Counted from the stretch's first letter, positions 1 through 9,498 are shown. The stretch: DNA of 64,000 nucleotides from Promicromonospora sp049532985 (GCF_049532985.1 NZ_CP186693.1:4898001-4962000), one strand, 5' to 3'. Numbers and translations are program-made. The notes: generated by a model from the letters alone, not told the origin.

Positions 1-1312
1 TGCGCCGGGTCGCCTCGCGCGCCTTGCGGGCGGCGATGCGGGCCTGCGAGGCCTGGATCGCCTTGCGGATGACGTCGCGCGCCTCGTTCGGGTGCGCGTC
101 GAACCAGTCCGTGAGCTGCTCGCGCACGACGCGCTGCACGAAGGTCTTCGCCTCCGTGTTGCCCAGCTTCGTCTTGGTCTGCCCCTCGAACTGCGGCTCG
201 CCGAGCTTCACGGAGATGACGGCGGTGAGGCCCTCGCGGATGTCGTCACCCGTGAGGTTCTCGTCCTTCTCCTTGATGATGCCCTTGTCGCGCGCGTAGC
301 TGTTGACCAGCGTGGTCATCGCCGCACGGAAGCCCTCCTCGTGCGTACCGCCCTCGGTGGTCGAGATGGTGTTCGCGAAGGTGTGCACCGACTCGCTGTA
401 GGCGCTGGTCCACTGGAGCGCGATCTCGACGGCGATCTTGCGCTCCGGGTCCTCGCTCTCGAACGAGATGACGTCGGGGTGGATGAGCTCCACCCGCTTC
501 GCCGAGTTGAGGTGGTGCACGTAGTCCATGAGGCCGTCGTCGTACTTGTACGTGACGGTGCGCGCGCCCTCCGGCTGGCCGTCCGCGTCCTCGGCTCCCT
601 CGACGCCGTCCGCCGGCGTCTCCGGCTCGGCACCGGCGACCTCGTCCGTGGCGGACGAGTGGCCGGCGCGCTCGTCGGTGAGCGTGATCTGCAGGCCCTT
701 GTTCAGGAACGCGTACTGCTGGAACCGGGCGCGGAGCGTCTCGAAGTCGTACTCCGTGGTCTCGAAGATCGAGCCGTCGGCCCAGAACGTCTGGGTGGTT
801 CCGGTGTGCTCGTCCGCCGCGAGCGGCTCGAGGCGCTCGACCTCGGTGATCGGGTTGCCGCCCTCGGTGTACTCCTGGCGCCAGTGGTACCCGTCGCGGC
901 GCACCTCCGAGACGAAGCGCGTGCTCAGCGCGTTCACCACGGACATGCCGACGCCGTGCAGACCGCCGGAGACGGCGTAACCGCCACCACCGAACTTGCC
1001 GCCGGCGTGCAGGATCGTCATGACGACCTCGAGGGTGGGCTTGCCCTCGGTCGGGTGCATCGCGACCGGGATGCCTCGGCCGTCGTCCGTGACGCGCACG
1101 CCGCCGTCGGGCAGGAGGCGCACGTCGATCTCGGTGGCGTGGCCCGCGAGAGCCTCGTCCACAGCGTTATCCACAATCTCGTACACAAGGTGGTGGAGCC
1201 CACGCTCACCGGTCGATCCGATATACATGCCCGGTCGCTTACGAACGGCCTCGAGACCTTCCAGGACGGTGATGTTCCCGGCGTCGTAGCCGCCGTCGAT
1301 TCGCTCTGTCAC
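1..1312 (-). CDS. gyrB: DNA gyrase subunit B (3' part outside window)
   Basis: GyrB is the ATPase subunit of DNA gyrase, which introduces negative supercoils. The visible 437 codons run from a GTG start at 1312 and stay open to the window edge, so the C-terminal TOPRIM part is cut off. The N-terminus has the GHKL-ATPase features in order: the VRKRPGMYIGS region, the Asn-bearing YEIVDNAVDEA helix, DGRGIP, and the GGLHGVGMSVVNALS ATP-lid glycines. An acidic stretch of about 35 residues (around residues 205-240, AGAEPETPADGVEGAEDADG) interrupts the transducer region; such insertions are common in actinobacterial GyrB. A GAGGAG lies upstream of the GTG at a longish spacing. The gene reads in the same direction as DUF721 and recF, the usual actinobacterial recF-DUF721-gyrB order, but a sortase-anchored protein gene is inserted on the other strand between DUF721 and gyrB. 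Confidence 0.97.
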   Translation of the reverse strand, partial: MTERIDGGYDAGNITVLEGLEAVRKRPGMYIGSTGERGLHHLVYEIVDNAVDEALAGHATEIDVRLLPDGGVRVTDDGRGIPVAMHPTEGKPTLEVVMTILHAGGKFGGGGYAVSGGLHGVGMSVVNALSTRFVSEVRRDGYHWRQEYTEGGNPITEVERLEPLAADEHTGTTQTFWADGSIFETTEYDFETLRARFQQYAFLNKGLQITLTDERAGHSSATDEVAGAEPETPADGVEGAEDADGQPEGARTVTYKYDDGLMDYVHHLNSAKRVELIHPDVISFESEDPERKIAVEIALQWTSAYSESVHTFANTISTTEGGTHEEGFRAAMTTLVNSYARDKGIIKEKDENLTGDDIREGLTAVISVKLGEPQFEGQTKTKLGNTEAKTFVQRVVREQLTDWFDAHPNEARDVIRKAIQASQARIAARKAREATRR

Positions 1313-1888
1313 GGGCGGGGTTGCTCCTCGTCTTTCAGGCACACGATGTGCACGACGACGGACGTACCAGCGGTTGCGGGAGCGGCTCGGACCCCTGGGA
1401 TCCATGCCGTGCTCGGGTGCTGACGTACGGTCCGACGGCTCGTCGGTGCTCAGCGTTCCGGGTCCTCAGGACCATCCTGGGAACCCGGCGCGGTTGACCC
1501 CCTCATACTACCTTCTGAGCGGCGAAAACCCGGGATCCTGGGGTGTTTGTGGCCACTCCTCCACAACCTTTCTCCACAGGGTGATTTCTGGGGTCTCGGA
1601 GGGGTTCCCGGGGCTCTCGGAACCCGTCCGGACGGCCCTCGCGCACGGGCTTCGTCAAGGGCGTCGGCAGCTCGGTCGGCACGGTCCGGACGGCGGGTCG
1701 TACACGCGTTCGGAGTACGCCGCGGACCGGTGCAGTTCGTCAGCGAAGGGCCATGCCCGGACCTGTCGAAGGTCAGGCAATTTGCACGCAGAAGGAGACA
1801 TTTCGTTGATTTGTCGTTTTCTGCTCTAATAGCGCCGACCGGTCAGCTGCGCAACTTCGCGCACCGTCTCTCTTCGAAGGGCAACAGA
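1313..1888. other. Divergent intergenic region between gyrB and the LAXTG protein
   Basis: This stretch of 576 bases has no convincing gene; the open frames crossing it lack a plausible ribosome-binding site and any recognisable protein. It should hold the gyrB promoter (minus) and that of the surface-protein gene (plus). Around 1770-1830 the base composition drops sharply and a TCTAAT at 1825 could be a -10 element for the plus-strand gene. Two imperfect DnaA-box-like words (CTCCACAAC, CTCCACAGG) lie near 1560-1580. Confidence 0.5.
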
Positions 1889-2698
1889 GTGAAGAAGCTT
1901 CTTGCCGGCGGCGCTCTCGCCGTGCTGGCATTCGGCGGGATGGTCGCCACCGCGACTCCCGCATCCGCGCACAACAAGAACGTCTCCTACGACTGCGGGT
2001 TCGTGAACGTGAACCTTGAGTGGTACGACGGTGCCAAGGTGACGGTGGTCATCGACGGCGAGACCGTCACGGACGAGGAATTCTCGCCTGGGTTCGATCG
2101 CCGCTATGAGCTCTCCCTCGACGAGGCGCACGAGTTCACCGTCTCCGTCGATGCGTACGACGACGACCAGTACGACTTCACTGAGTCGGGGCAGATCGGT
2201 GTCTGTCAGACCCCGCCGCCCGCCGAGTTCGTGTCCCCGGTGATCCCCGAGGCTGTGTCCGGCTGCGCTGCCAGCCTCGACGACGTGGTCCTCCCGTCCA
2301 ACACCGATGCGATCGCTTACACCAAGACCGAGGCAGGCATCGTCGCCGCGCTCACCTCTGACGCATATGCCTTCCCTGAGGACCTGGGCGCCTATCAGCC
2401 CCAGCCCGACGGCACAGCGCTGCTGCCCGTCGATGCGATCGTCTTCGAGGAGGAGTGCGAGCCGGCGCCGTCCCCGACCCCGACGCCCAGCGAGCCGTCG
2501 GTCGCTCCGACTGACGAGGCCTCCGTGCCCCCGGCTCCGGCCGAGCCCTCCGCGTCCCCCAGCCCCGCTGCTGAGGAGCCGCCGGTGCTCGCCGCGACCG
2601 GTGCGACCGTCGGCGGTGCCGTCGCGTTCGCCGCGCTCCTCGCCGTGGGTGGCGTGGCTCTGGTCTGGGCCCGCAAGCGGATGCAGCAGGGCGCCTGA
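1889..2698 (+). CDS. Secreted cell-wall-anchored protein with LAXTG sorting signal
   Basis: This is a 269-residue exported protein of unknown role. The GTG start at 1889 is chosen because GAAGG lies 8 bases upstream and the product then begins with a clear signal peptide (VKKLLAGG... hydrophobic core, cleavage near TPASA-HN). The mature part has about 170 residues with three or four cysteines, then a Pro/Ser/Glu-rich spacer (around residues 190-230). A C-terminal sorting signal follows: LAATG, a hydrophobic segment, and a WARKR tail. LAXTG is the motif used by actinobacterial class E sortases, so covalent attachment to peptidoglycan is expected. No sortase gene is in the window. It is transcribed divergently from gyrB and ends at a strong terminator shared with the opposing DUF721 gene. 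Confidence 0.85.
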   Translation: MKKLLAGGALAVLAFGGMVATATPASAHNKNVSYDCGFVNVNLEWYDGAKVTVVIDGETVTDEEFSPGFDRRYELSLDEAHEFTVSVDAYDDDQYDFTESGQIGVCQTPPPAEFVSPVIPEAVSGCAASLDDVVLPSNTDAIAYTKTEAGIVAALTSDAYAFPEDLGAYQPQPDGTALLPVDAIVFEEECEPAPSPTPTPSEPSVAPTDEASVPPAPAEPSASPSPAAEEPPVLAATGATVGGAVAFAALLAVGGVALVWARKRMQQGA

Positions 2699-2730
2699 GC
2701 ATGACCGGCTGACGCACTCGCGTCACTGAC

Positions 2731-2762
2731 AAGGGCTCCCCGGCTTCGGCCGGGGAGCCCTT
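2731..2762. terminator. Bidirectional rho-independent-type hairpin
   Basis: A perfect 14-bp inverted repeat (AAGGGCTCCCCGGC and its complement) with a TTCG tetraloop sits between the convergent LAXTG-protein gene and the DUF721 gene. The AA/TT ends make it usable in both directions. Confidence 0.85.
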
Positions 2763-2884
2763 CGTCGTTCTCGCGATCGGTCGTTCCGTACGGGCGCACC
2801 GGGGGAGGCCCGCCGATACGCGTGCGGTCGTCGAGCGGCCCCGTCCGTGGTTGGCATCGGGATCGGCGGCCGGTCGCGAGCCGT

Positions 2885-3427
2885 TCAGCCCCAGGTGTCC
2901 CGAGGCCCCGGACCGCGTACCGACCTCGGCCCCCTGCGGAACCCGGGACCGGCCGGCCCGAGCACCGTGACCTCCTCGACCACACCCTCGCCGATCTCCT
3001 CCGACATCCGCCTCAGGAGTGCGGGCACCAACAGGCGAAGCTGCGTGGCCCACGCTGTCGAGTCAGCGCGGACGACGAGCACCTTGTCCTCGAACGTCTC
3101 CGGCACGCAGTGGTCGGCGATCTCCGCGCCGACGACCTCACGCCATCGGCCCATGACCCCGCCGACCGAGACGTCCTCGGTCCAGCCCTTCTCGCGCAGA
3201 AACCGGCCCACGACCGCACCGAGCAGCTGCGGATCACGTGCTCCCGGCCCCGGACCGCTCGTCCTCGGCTCGGCGAGCGGGGAGCGCCTTGCCGGGGAGC
3301 CGGGCCGGAGACCCCGCGCTCGGGCGGCCGCCTTGGCCCGGTTGAGAGCGGCCCGCGCCACCTCCGACGCCGGGGTCAGCTCGGGCTCCGAGTTATCCAC
3401 AGGGGGCTGTGGAGAGTCGTCAGTCAC
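2885..3427 (-). CDS. DUF721 family protein (DciA-like)
   Basis: This 180-residue protein has an Ala/Arg/Pro-rich, probably disordered N-terminal half. The C-terminal half is a DUF721 domain (roughly residues 65-150: LGAVVGRFLREKGW, VMGRWREVVGAEIADH, VLVVRADSTAWATQLRLL). DUF721 proteins related to DciA are linked to loading of the replicative helicase in bacteria that lack DnaC; in actinobacteria the gene sits between recF and gyrB. Its GTG start overlaps the recF stop by 8 bases, so translation is likely coupled. Family membership is well supported; the helicase-loading role is by analogy. Confidence 0.88.
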   Translation of the reverse strand: MTDDSPQPPVDNSEPELTPASEVARAALNRAKAAARARGLRPGSPARRSPLAEPRTSGPGPGARDPQLLGAVVGRFLREKGWTEDVSVGGVMGRWREVVGAEIADHCVPETFEDKVLVVRADSTAWATQLRLLVPALLRRMSEEIGEGVVEEVTVLGPAGPGFRRGPRSVRGPGPRDTWG

Positions 3428-4658
3428 GTGTCACCGTCCCGGGTTCCACGTGAAACCGCACTCCGTCGAGAACCACCGGGACGTCCTCAGGAACGGCTGC
3501 CGTGACCAGCACCTGTCGGGCGGGCAGCACCAGGTCCGCGAGCCGCTCGCGGCGCCGGACGTCCAGCTCGGCGAACACGTCGTCGAGGATCAGCACCGGA
3601 TCGGCGTCCGTTCCGAGATCAGGGTCCCAGAAGGCAGGTGAATCCGCTGAATTCTGCGGATCTCCGCCAAGGAGCCGGTATGACGCGAGCCGCAGCGCGA
3701 GCGCGAACGACCATGATTCGCCGTGGCTCGCGTAGCCCTTGGCCGGCAGTCCGCCGAGCGTCAGGACCAGGTCGTCACGATGCGGTCCGACGAGGCTCAC
3801 ACCGCGGTCGAGCTCCTGCGGGCGGGCCGCGGCCAGGGCCTCCATCAGCAGGTCACGAAGCTGTCCGACGTGCGCAGAGTTATCCCCAGAGCCTGTGGAC
3901 AAGATCGGTGGACGACCGGTCTCCAGAGCCGGCAGCGACGACCGGTAGGTGATCTCCGCGGCGCCGTCGGCATCGCTCACCTGCTCGTACGCGGCGGCGA
4001 CCGCGGGCCGCAGCGCGTCGACGAGCTGGAGGCGCAGAGCCAGGATCTCTGCCCCCAGCTCCGCGAGCCGCGCGTCCCAGACGTCGAGCGTCGCGAGCTC
4101 GGCCGCCGCCGAGCTCTCGGTCCGCGCCGGCCCTCCCGTCCGACGCACGGACCTCGCCGACTTCAGCAGCGCCGACCGTTGGCGGAGGACCCGCTCGTAG
4201 TCGGAGAGCACTGCGGACAGGCGCGGCATCATCAGGACCAGGAGCTGGTCCATGAACCGCCGTCGGCCGTCGGGCTCACCCTTGACGAGAGCGAGGTCCT
4301 CCGGTGCGAAGAGCACGGTCCGCAGGATCCCCAGCACGTCCCGCGCCCGGACCTGCTGGCCACGATTGATCCGGGCGCGGTTCGCCTTGCCCTGCGTGAT
4401 CTCCAGCTCGACGGTGCTGGCGCGGTCACCGCGCACGATCCGGGTCCGGACCACCGCACGTTCCGCTCCCGAGCGGATCAGCGGGGCGTCAGTGGCGACC
4501 CGGTGCGATCCGAGCGTGGCCACGTAGCCGATCGCCTCGACGAGGTTGGTCTTGCCCCGGCCGTTCCGCCCGACGAACGCGTTGACGCCCGGTTCGAGCT
4601 CCAGGTCGGCCGACGCGTAGGACCGGAAGTCCAGCAGGGAGAGGTGGGAGACGTACAT
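3420..4658 (-). CDS. recF: DNA replication and repair protein RecF
   Basis: RecF is an SMC-like ABC ATPase that works with RecO and RecR to load RecA at single-strand gaps and stalled forks. The 412-residue product has a Walker A (GRNGRGKTNLVEAI, about residues 31-44), the KGEPDGRRRFMD segment, the HGESWSFALALRLA signature region and a Walker B/D-loop (VLILDDVFAELD). Length is slightly above the usual 360-400 because of a Ser/Gly/Pro-rich insert in the central arm. I chose the ATG at 4658; an in-frame TTG directly before it (4661) would add one residue. It lies downstream of gnd by 28 bases and overlaps DUF721. A parS-like sequence is embedded near its 3' end, encoding FHVEPGT. Confidence 0.96.
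   Translation of the reverse strand: MYVSHLSLLDFRSYASADLELEPGVNAFVGRNGRGKTNLVEAIGYVATLGSHRVATDAPLIRSGAERAVVRTRIVRGDRASTVELEITQGKANRARINRGQQVRARDVLGILRTVLFAPEDLALVKGEPDGRRRFMDQLLVLMMPRLSAVLSDYERVLRQRSALLKSARSVRRTGGPARTESSAAAELATLDVWDARLAELGAEILALRLQLVDALRPAVAAAYEQVSDADGAAEITYRSSLPALETGRPPILSTGSGDNSAHVGQLRDLLMEALAAARPQELDRGVSLVGPHRDDLVLTLGGLPAKGYASHGESWSFALALRLASYRLLGGDPQNSADSPAFWDPDLGTDADPVLILDDVFAELDVRRRERLADLVLPARQVLVTAAVPEDVPVVLDGVRFHVEPGTVTRD
3442..3457. promoter_or_regulatory. parS-like ParB binding site inside recF
   Basis: GGTTCCACGTGAAACC matches the consensus TGTTTCACGTGAAACA at 13 of 16 positions, including the CACGTG core. It is the leftmost of eight such sites in the window. Confidence 0.6.
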
Positions 4659-4686
4659 CAACAGGTGATGGTACGTGTCCCGGCCG

Positions 4687-5583
<897 letters not shown>

Positions 5584-5721
5584 GTGCGTGCTTCCTCCAG
5601 GTCGAACGACGGGCTCGCTCGTGGCGGCCGCCATTGGTGCAGGCTGAGTGTCCGGGCCGCTGCCCGGACCGGGAACTCACAGGCTGTGGATATCGGGCTC
5701 GTCAGCGGCGGGCCCGCGACA

Positions 5722-6855
5722 TCAGCCCGTGAAGCGGATCGGCACCAGCAGGTACCGGTACGAGGAGTCGTCCTCACCGTCCAGGCTGCCCTGCCCGGTG
5801 AACTCCACCGGCTTGTTGGGGTGCGTGAACGAGAGCCTGACGAAGTCCGTGCCCAGGGCGCCGAGCCCGTCGAGCAGGAACTGCGGGTTGAACGCCACCG
5901 CGATGTCCTCGCCGACCAGAACGGCTTCAAGAGCCTCGGAGGCCTGCGCGTCGTCGCCGTGACCGGCGTCGAGCACCACCTGCCCCTCGCTGAACGACAG
6001 GCGGATCGGGGTGTTGCGCTCCGCGACCAGGCTCACGCGCTTCGCCGCCTCGATCAGCGGTGCCGTCGCGACGACGGCGTGAATCGGTGTGCTGTCCGGG
6101 AACAACCGGCGGACGGCGGGGTAGTCGCCCTCGACAAGCTGCGACGTGGTCTGGCGGCCGCCTGCCTCGAATCCGACGAGGTCCAGGCCCTGGCCTGTGG
6201 ACAGACCGACGTTGACGAGACCGCCACCGGACCCGAGGGACTTGGCGACGTCGTTGAGCGTGCGCGCGCGGACCAGGGCCACCGCGGAGAAGCCGGGCGT
6301 GGCCGGCGTCCAGGTGAGCTCCCGGAGGGCGAGGCGGTACCGGTCGGTGGACAGCAGCGTGATGCGCTCGCCCTCGATCTCGACCCGGACGCCGGTGAGC
6401 AGCGGGAGCGTGTCGTCACGGCTGGCGGCGACGGTCACCTGCGCGACGGCGTGGGTGAACGCGTCGCCGGAAACCGTGCCGCTGACCTCCGGGAGGCCCG
6501 GGAGAGCGGGGTACTCGTCCACAGGCATGGTGAGGAGAGTGAAGCGGCTGGCACCGCAGGTGACGATGACCTTGCTGCCTTCGAGTGCCACGTCGACCGG
6601 CTTGTTGGGCAGCGCACGTGAGATCTCCGCGAGCAGGCGTCCCGACACCAGGACCGTGCCGGGCTCCGCGACCTCCGCAGGGATCTCGGACCGCGCCGAG
6701 GTCTCGTAGTCGAAGCTGGCGAGGTTGATCACACCCTGCGCGTCCGCCTCGATGCGCACACCCGCGAGCACAGGAGCCGGGGGACGCGTGGGGAGCGTGC
6801 GAGCGGTCCATGTCACGGCATCAGCGAGGACGTCGCGCTCGACCCTGAACTTCAT
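5722..6855 (-). CDS. dnaN: DNA polymerase III sliding clamp, beta subunit
   Basis: DnaN is the ring-shaped processivity clamp that tethers DNA polymerase III to DNA and recruits other replication and repair proteins. The 377 residues match the family length and show three repeats of the clamp fold, with the characteristic ADAVTWTARTLPTRPPAPVLAG start, FDYETSARSEI, and VEGDYPAVRRLFP. The ATG at 6855 is preceded by AGAGGAGATGC. It is the first gene downstream of oriC on this side, transcribed away from the dnaA stop in the same direction, as in other actinobacteria. Confidence 0.98.
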   Translation of the reverse strand: MKFRVERDVLADAVTWTARTLPTRPPAPVLAGVRIEADAQGVINLASFDYETSARSEIPAEVAEPGTVLVSGRLLAEISRALPNKPVDVALEGSKVIVTCGASRFTLLTMPVDEYPALPGLPEVSGTVSGDAFTHAVAQVTVAASRDDTLPLLTGVRVEIEGERITLLSTDRYRLALRELTWTPATPGFSAVALVRARTLNDVAKSLGSGGGLVNVGLSTGQGLDLVGFEAGGRQTTSQLVEGDYPAVRRLFPDSTPIHAVVATAPLIEAAKRVSLVAERNTPIRLSFSEGQVVLDAGHGDDAQASEALEAVLVGEDIAVAFNPQFLLDGLGALGTDFVRLSFTHPNKPVEFTGQGSLDGEDDSSYRYLLVPIRFTG

Positions 6856-7490
6856 GCCGTTGCATCTCCTCTTGTTCCTGGGCTGTCGAAGGAAACCCTA
6901 CGCGAGTTGATGACCTGGTGGCACTCGAGACCGATGGCTTGTGGATGGACTCCACGGCACGTGTCGTACTAGTGTTCGAAGAGTGTCGGCGAGCGCTCGG
7001 ATCGCCTGATGAAGGCGTGTGGATTCCCCCTGATAGATAGATGTCGTAGTAGTAGTCGGTGTTGTGGAAACTGGGGATATCGGGTGTTCTCGCAGGTCAG
7101 GGCCCATTTTTCGCTGTGGAGGAGCTGTGGGTCCGACTGTGCAAGAACTAGGGGCTCCTGTGGAAGCCGATTCTGTACACACAGGCCGTCCACCGATCGG
7201 GGTGTGTTCGCCCACAGATATCGGGGTGTCGTCCACACCCGTCCACAGCCCCGTCCCCAGGCGTGTGACGGGGGTCCGGCTCGAGACACCAAGTTCTGCA
7301 CAGTCCGCGTCCACAGTGCTGGGGACAAGGCCGGGAGATCTGCCTGAACAGAGGGATCTCTGTGTGGACAGGCCTGTGGAGGTGCAGATGTGCAACACCC
7401 CTGTGCACCGGTCCAGCTGTGCACAGGGGTGTGGATTCGTGGGGGAGCGGGTGTATCGCCCCGTTTTAGGAGCGGCCGACCAACCCGCTG
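6856..7490. other. Chromosomal replication origin oriC
   Basis: This 635-base gene-free stretch between dnaA and dnaN is crowded with DnaA boxes (actinobacterial consensus TTGTCCACA). Clear ones, allowing one or two mismatches, start at 6940 (TGTGGATGG), 7063 (TGTGGAAAC), 7229 (TCGTCCACA), 7239 (CCGTCCACA), 7307 (GCGTCCACA), 7363 (TGTGGACAG) and 7430 (TGTGGATTC). Several weaker TGTGG words lie between them. Boxes occur in both orientations. The one clearly AT-richer island is at 7031-7055 (TGATAGATAGATG followed by TAGTAGTAG), a candidate site of initial unwinding. No credible coding frame is present. Confidence 0.93.
7047..7071 (+). promoter_or_regulatory. Candidate DnaA-trio unwinding element next to a DnaA box
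   Basis: TAGTAGTAG (7047-7055) is followed after a short GC-rich spacer by a DnaA box in reverse orientation at 7063-7071 (TGTGGAAAC). In described bacterial origins, DnaA assembles from a box onto repeated 3'-GAT-5' trinucleotides, that is TAG read 5' to 3' on the strand whose 3' side carries the box. The arrangement here has that order and polarity. Functional assignment is inference. Confidence 0.6.
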
Positions 7491-8927
7491 TCAGCCGCGC
7501 TGCTGCTGCTTGATCCGGCTCGTGAGCTCGGTGACCTGGTTGTAGGTCGAGCGCCGCTCGGCCATCTGTCCCGCGATCTTCTTGTTGGCGTGCATGACCG
7601 TGGTGTGGTCCCGGCCGCCGAACTGCTGCCCGATCTTGGGCAGCGACAGGTCGGTGAGCTCCCGGCACAGGTACATGGCGATCTGCCGGGCCGTGACGAG
7701 TACGCGCGAGCGTGACGAGCCACACAGGTCGTCGATCGTCAGCCCGAAGTACGCGGCGGTCTGCGCGATGACGACCGCCGGCGTGATCTCGGCCGTGTCG
7801 TCGTCGTCGGTGATCAGGTCCTTGAGGACTATCTCGGCGAGGGCCAGGTCGACCTGCTGGCGGTTGAGGTTCGCGAACGCGGTGACGCGGATCAGCGCGC
7901 CCTCGAGCTCACGGATGTTCGTGGAGATCCGCGATCCGATGTAGGAGAGCACCTCGGCCGGTACGTCGAGGTGCTCGCTCGCGGCCTTCTTGCGCATGAT
8001 CGCGATGCGGGTCTCGAGGTCGGGCGGCTGGACGTCGGTGATCAGGCCCCACTCGAAGCGGGAGCGCAGCCGGTCCTCGAAACCGTTGAGCTGCTTGGGC
8101 GGCACGTCGGAGGTGATCACGACTTGCTTGTTGGCGTTGTGGAGCGCGTTGAAGGTGTGGAAGAACTCCTCCATCGTCTGTTCCTTGCCCTGCAGGAACT
8201 GGATGTCGTCGATGAGGAGCACGTCGACGTCGCGGTACCTGCGCTGGAACGCGCCGGCCTTGCCCTCACCGATGCTGTTGATGAAGTCGTTGGTGAACTC
8301 CTCCGAGTTCACGTACCGCACCCGGATGTGTGGATAAAGGTTGTGGACGTAGTGCCCGATGGCGTGCAGCAGGTGGGTCTTGCCCAGTCCCGAGTCCCCG
8401 TAGATGAACAGCGGGTTGTAGGCCTTCGCCGGTGCCTCGGCGACCGCGACCGCGGCGGCGTGCGCGAACCTGTTGGACGAACCGATGACGAACGTCTCGA
8501 AGATGTACTTCGGGTTCAGCCGGGTCGGCTCCGCGGACGGCTTGGGCGCCGGCTGCGGAGCGATAGGCATCTGCGCCTGCTCGGGCTCCGGCGGCTCCTG
8601 CTCCAGGGACAGCGTGGCCGGGCCCGAGATCTGCGACGGCCCGGCCAGGGTGCTGCTGCTGAGCTCAGGGTCTACCGTGATGCCGAAACGCACGTCGCGG
8701 CCGAGCACCGAGGACATCGCGGAGACGAGGTCGTCACGGACGGCGGTCTCCAGGTAGGTACGGGTCTGCTCGTGCGGGACGGCGATGAACACCATGTCGT
8801 CGAGCACTGCCATCGGCTTGGCCAGTCGGATGAAGGCGAGCTGGCGCGGGCTCATGTCGGGCCGGGCCTCGAGCGCCGTCAGGGTCTGTACCCAGACGTC
8901 GCCGATGTTCTCGTCCGGGTTGGCCAC
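7491..8927 (-). CDS. dnaA: Chromosomal replication initiator protein DnaA
   Basis: DnaA binds DnaA boxes in oriC, melts the duplex and loads the helicase; it is an AAA+ ATPase. From the chosen GTG at 8927 the product has 478 residues. Domain I is at the start (WVQTLTALEARPDMSPRQ), followed by a Pro/Glu linker (about residues 105-140). The AAA+ module has Walker A (GDSGLGKTHLLHA), Walker B (LLIDDIQFL) and the sensor/arginine-finger region (FEDRLRSRFEWGL). The C-terminal DNA-binding helices carry the DnaA signature (GGRDHTTVMHANKKI). An in-frame ATG at 8990 would add 21 residues, but it has no clear ribosome-binding site, whereas AAGGAA sits 7 bases before the GTG. DnaA boxes just upstream suggest autoregulation. 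Confidence 0.95.
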   Translation of the reverse strand: MANPDENIGDVWVQTLTALEARPDMSPRQLAFIRLAKPMAVLDDMVFIAVPHEQTRTYLETAVRDDLVSAMSSVLGRDVRFGITVDPELSSSTLAGPSQISGPATLSLEQEPPEPEQAQMPIAPQPAPKPSAEPTRLNPKYIFETFVIGSSNRFAHAAAVAVAEAPAKAYNPLFIYGDSGLGKTHLLHAIGHYVHNLYPHIRVRYVNSEEFTNDFINSIGEGKAGAFQRRYRDVDVLLIDDIQFLQGKEQTMEEFFHTFNALHNANKQVVITSDVPPKQLNGFEDRLRSRFEWGLITDVQPPDLETRIAIMRKKAASEHLDVPAEVLSYIGSRISTNIRELEGALIRVTAFANLNRQQVDLALAEIVLKDLITDDDDTAEITPAVVIAQTAAYFGLTIDDLCGSSRSRVLVTARQIAMYLCRELTDLSLPKIGQQFGGRDHTTVMHANKKIAGQMAERRSTYNQVTELTSRIKQQQRG

Positions 8928-9011
8928 TGGCTTTCCTTCGTCTCGTGCGTGGGGTGGTGCGCGCGCTGGGGGTGTCTTGGAGTCTGCCATGATGAAGCAC
9001 CGTCCACACAG

Positions 9012-9032
9012 TTGTCCACAGGTTGTGGATTG
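9012..9032. promoter_or_regulatory. DnaA boxes upstream of dnaA
   Basis: A perfect actinobacterial DnaA box TTGTCCACA (9012-9020) is followed after three bases by a reverse box TGTGGATTG (9024-9032, 7 of 9). They lie about 90 bases upstream of the dnaA start and could mediate autorepression. Confidence 0.75.
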
Positions 9033-9143
9033 CGCGGATCACCCCGGAATCAGTGGTACACGGGCCCCTGGCCGGCGCCCGTCGGGACCCCTTCGGCACG
9101 TCCGGTGTGGCGCGCCCGACACGCAGGATCCCGCGGTTCTGGT

Positions 9144-9173
9144 TTGACCCGGGGGGCTCCGGCGGCGTAACGT
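9144..9173 (+). promoter_or_regulatory. Candidate promoter of the rpmH-rnpA operon
   Basis: TTGACC (9144-9149) and TAACGT (9168-9173) are separated by 18 bases, resembling a SigA-type promoter. It points toward rpmH with a leader of about 180 bases. Confidence 0.5.
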
Positions 9174-9357
9174 CAGACAGCCGTTCCAGGTACTTCTGCG
9201 CGCCCACACAGGGATGCGAGCCGCGTTCTTCGACGTCGGCCGCGACCCGTGGGCCAGGCCCCGGGTCGGCGAGGCCGATCGTCGTACTGAGCGGCCATCT
9301 TTCACTGCATCGTCGAGGACAGACGGTGTGCCTACCCCGACGTTCTTGGAGTACCTC

Positions 9358-9495
9358 GTGAGCAAGCGGACCTTCCAGCCGAACAACCGGCGTCGTGCCA
9401 AGACCCACGGCTTCCGGCTGCGCATGCGCACCCGCGCCGGCCGCGCCATCCTCGCGGCCCGCCGTCGCAAGGGTCGCGCCGAGCTCTCAGCCTGA
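9358..9495 (+). CDS. rpmH: 50S ribosomal protein L34
   Basis: L34 is a small basic protein of the large ribosomal subunit. The 45-residue product (SKRTFQPNNRRRAKTHGF start, then a run of Arg/Lys) has the full family length. The GTG start at 9358 is preceded by TTGGAG. It is the first gene of the rpmH-rnpA-yidD-yidC-jag operon, divergent from dnaA, and its stop lies 3 bases before rnpA. Confidence 0.98.
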   Translation: MSKRTFQPNNRRRAKTHGFRLRMRTRAGRAILAARRRKGRAELSA

Positions 9496-9498
9496 GCC

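Larger units (their letters stand above)
8928..9357. other. dnaA-rpmH divergent intergenic region
   Basis: This 430-base stretch without a gene separates the divergent dnaA and rpmH genes. It contains a pair of DnaA boxes near the dnaA start and a promoter-like sequence for rpmH (both listed separately). A 9174-9357 leader of about 180 bases precedes the rpmH start. I see no conserved coding frame in it. Confidence 0.7.

Noticed and set aside
1167..1175. Perfect DnaA box TTATCCACA in gyrB
   Set aside because: The bases encode the conserved IVDNAVDEA helix of GyrB, so the match is explained by protein constraint.
92..1423. 443-codon open frame on the plus strand across the gyrB region
   Set aside because: It is antisense to the highly conserved GyrB N-terminus and its product resembles nothing; it is a high-GC shadow.
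3393..3401. DnaA box TTATCCACA in the DUF721 gene, and TGTGGACAA in recF near 3895
   Set aside because: They are single boxes in coding sequence outside the dense origin cluster; no evidence of use, though titration sites are possible.
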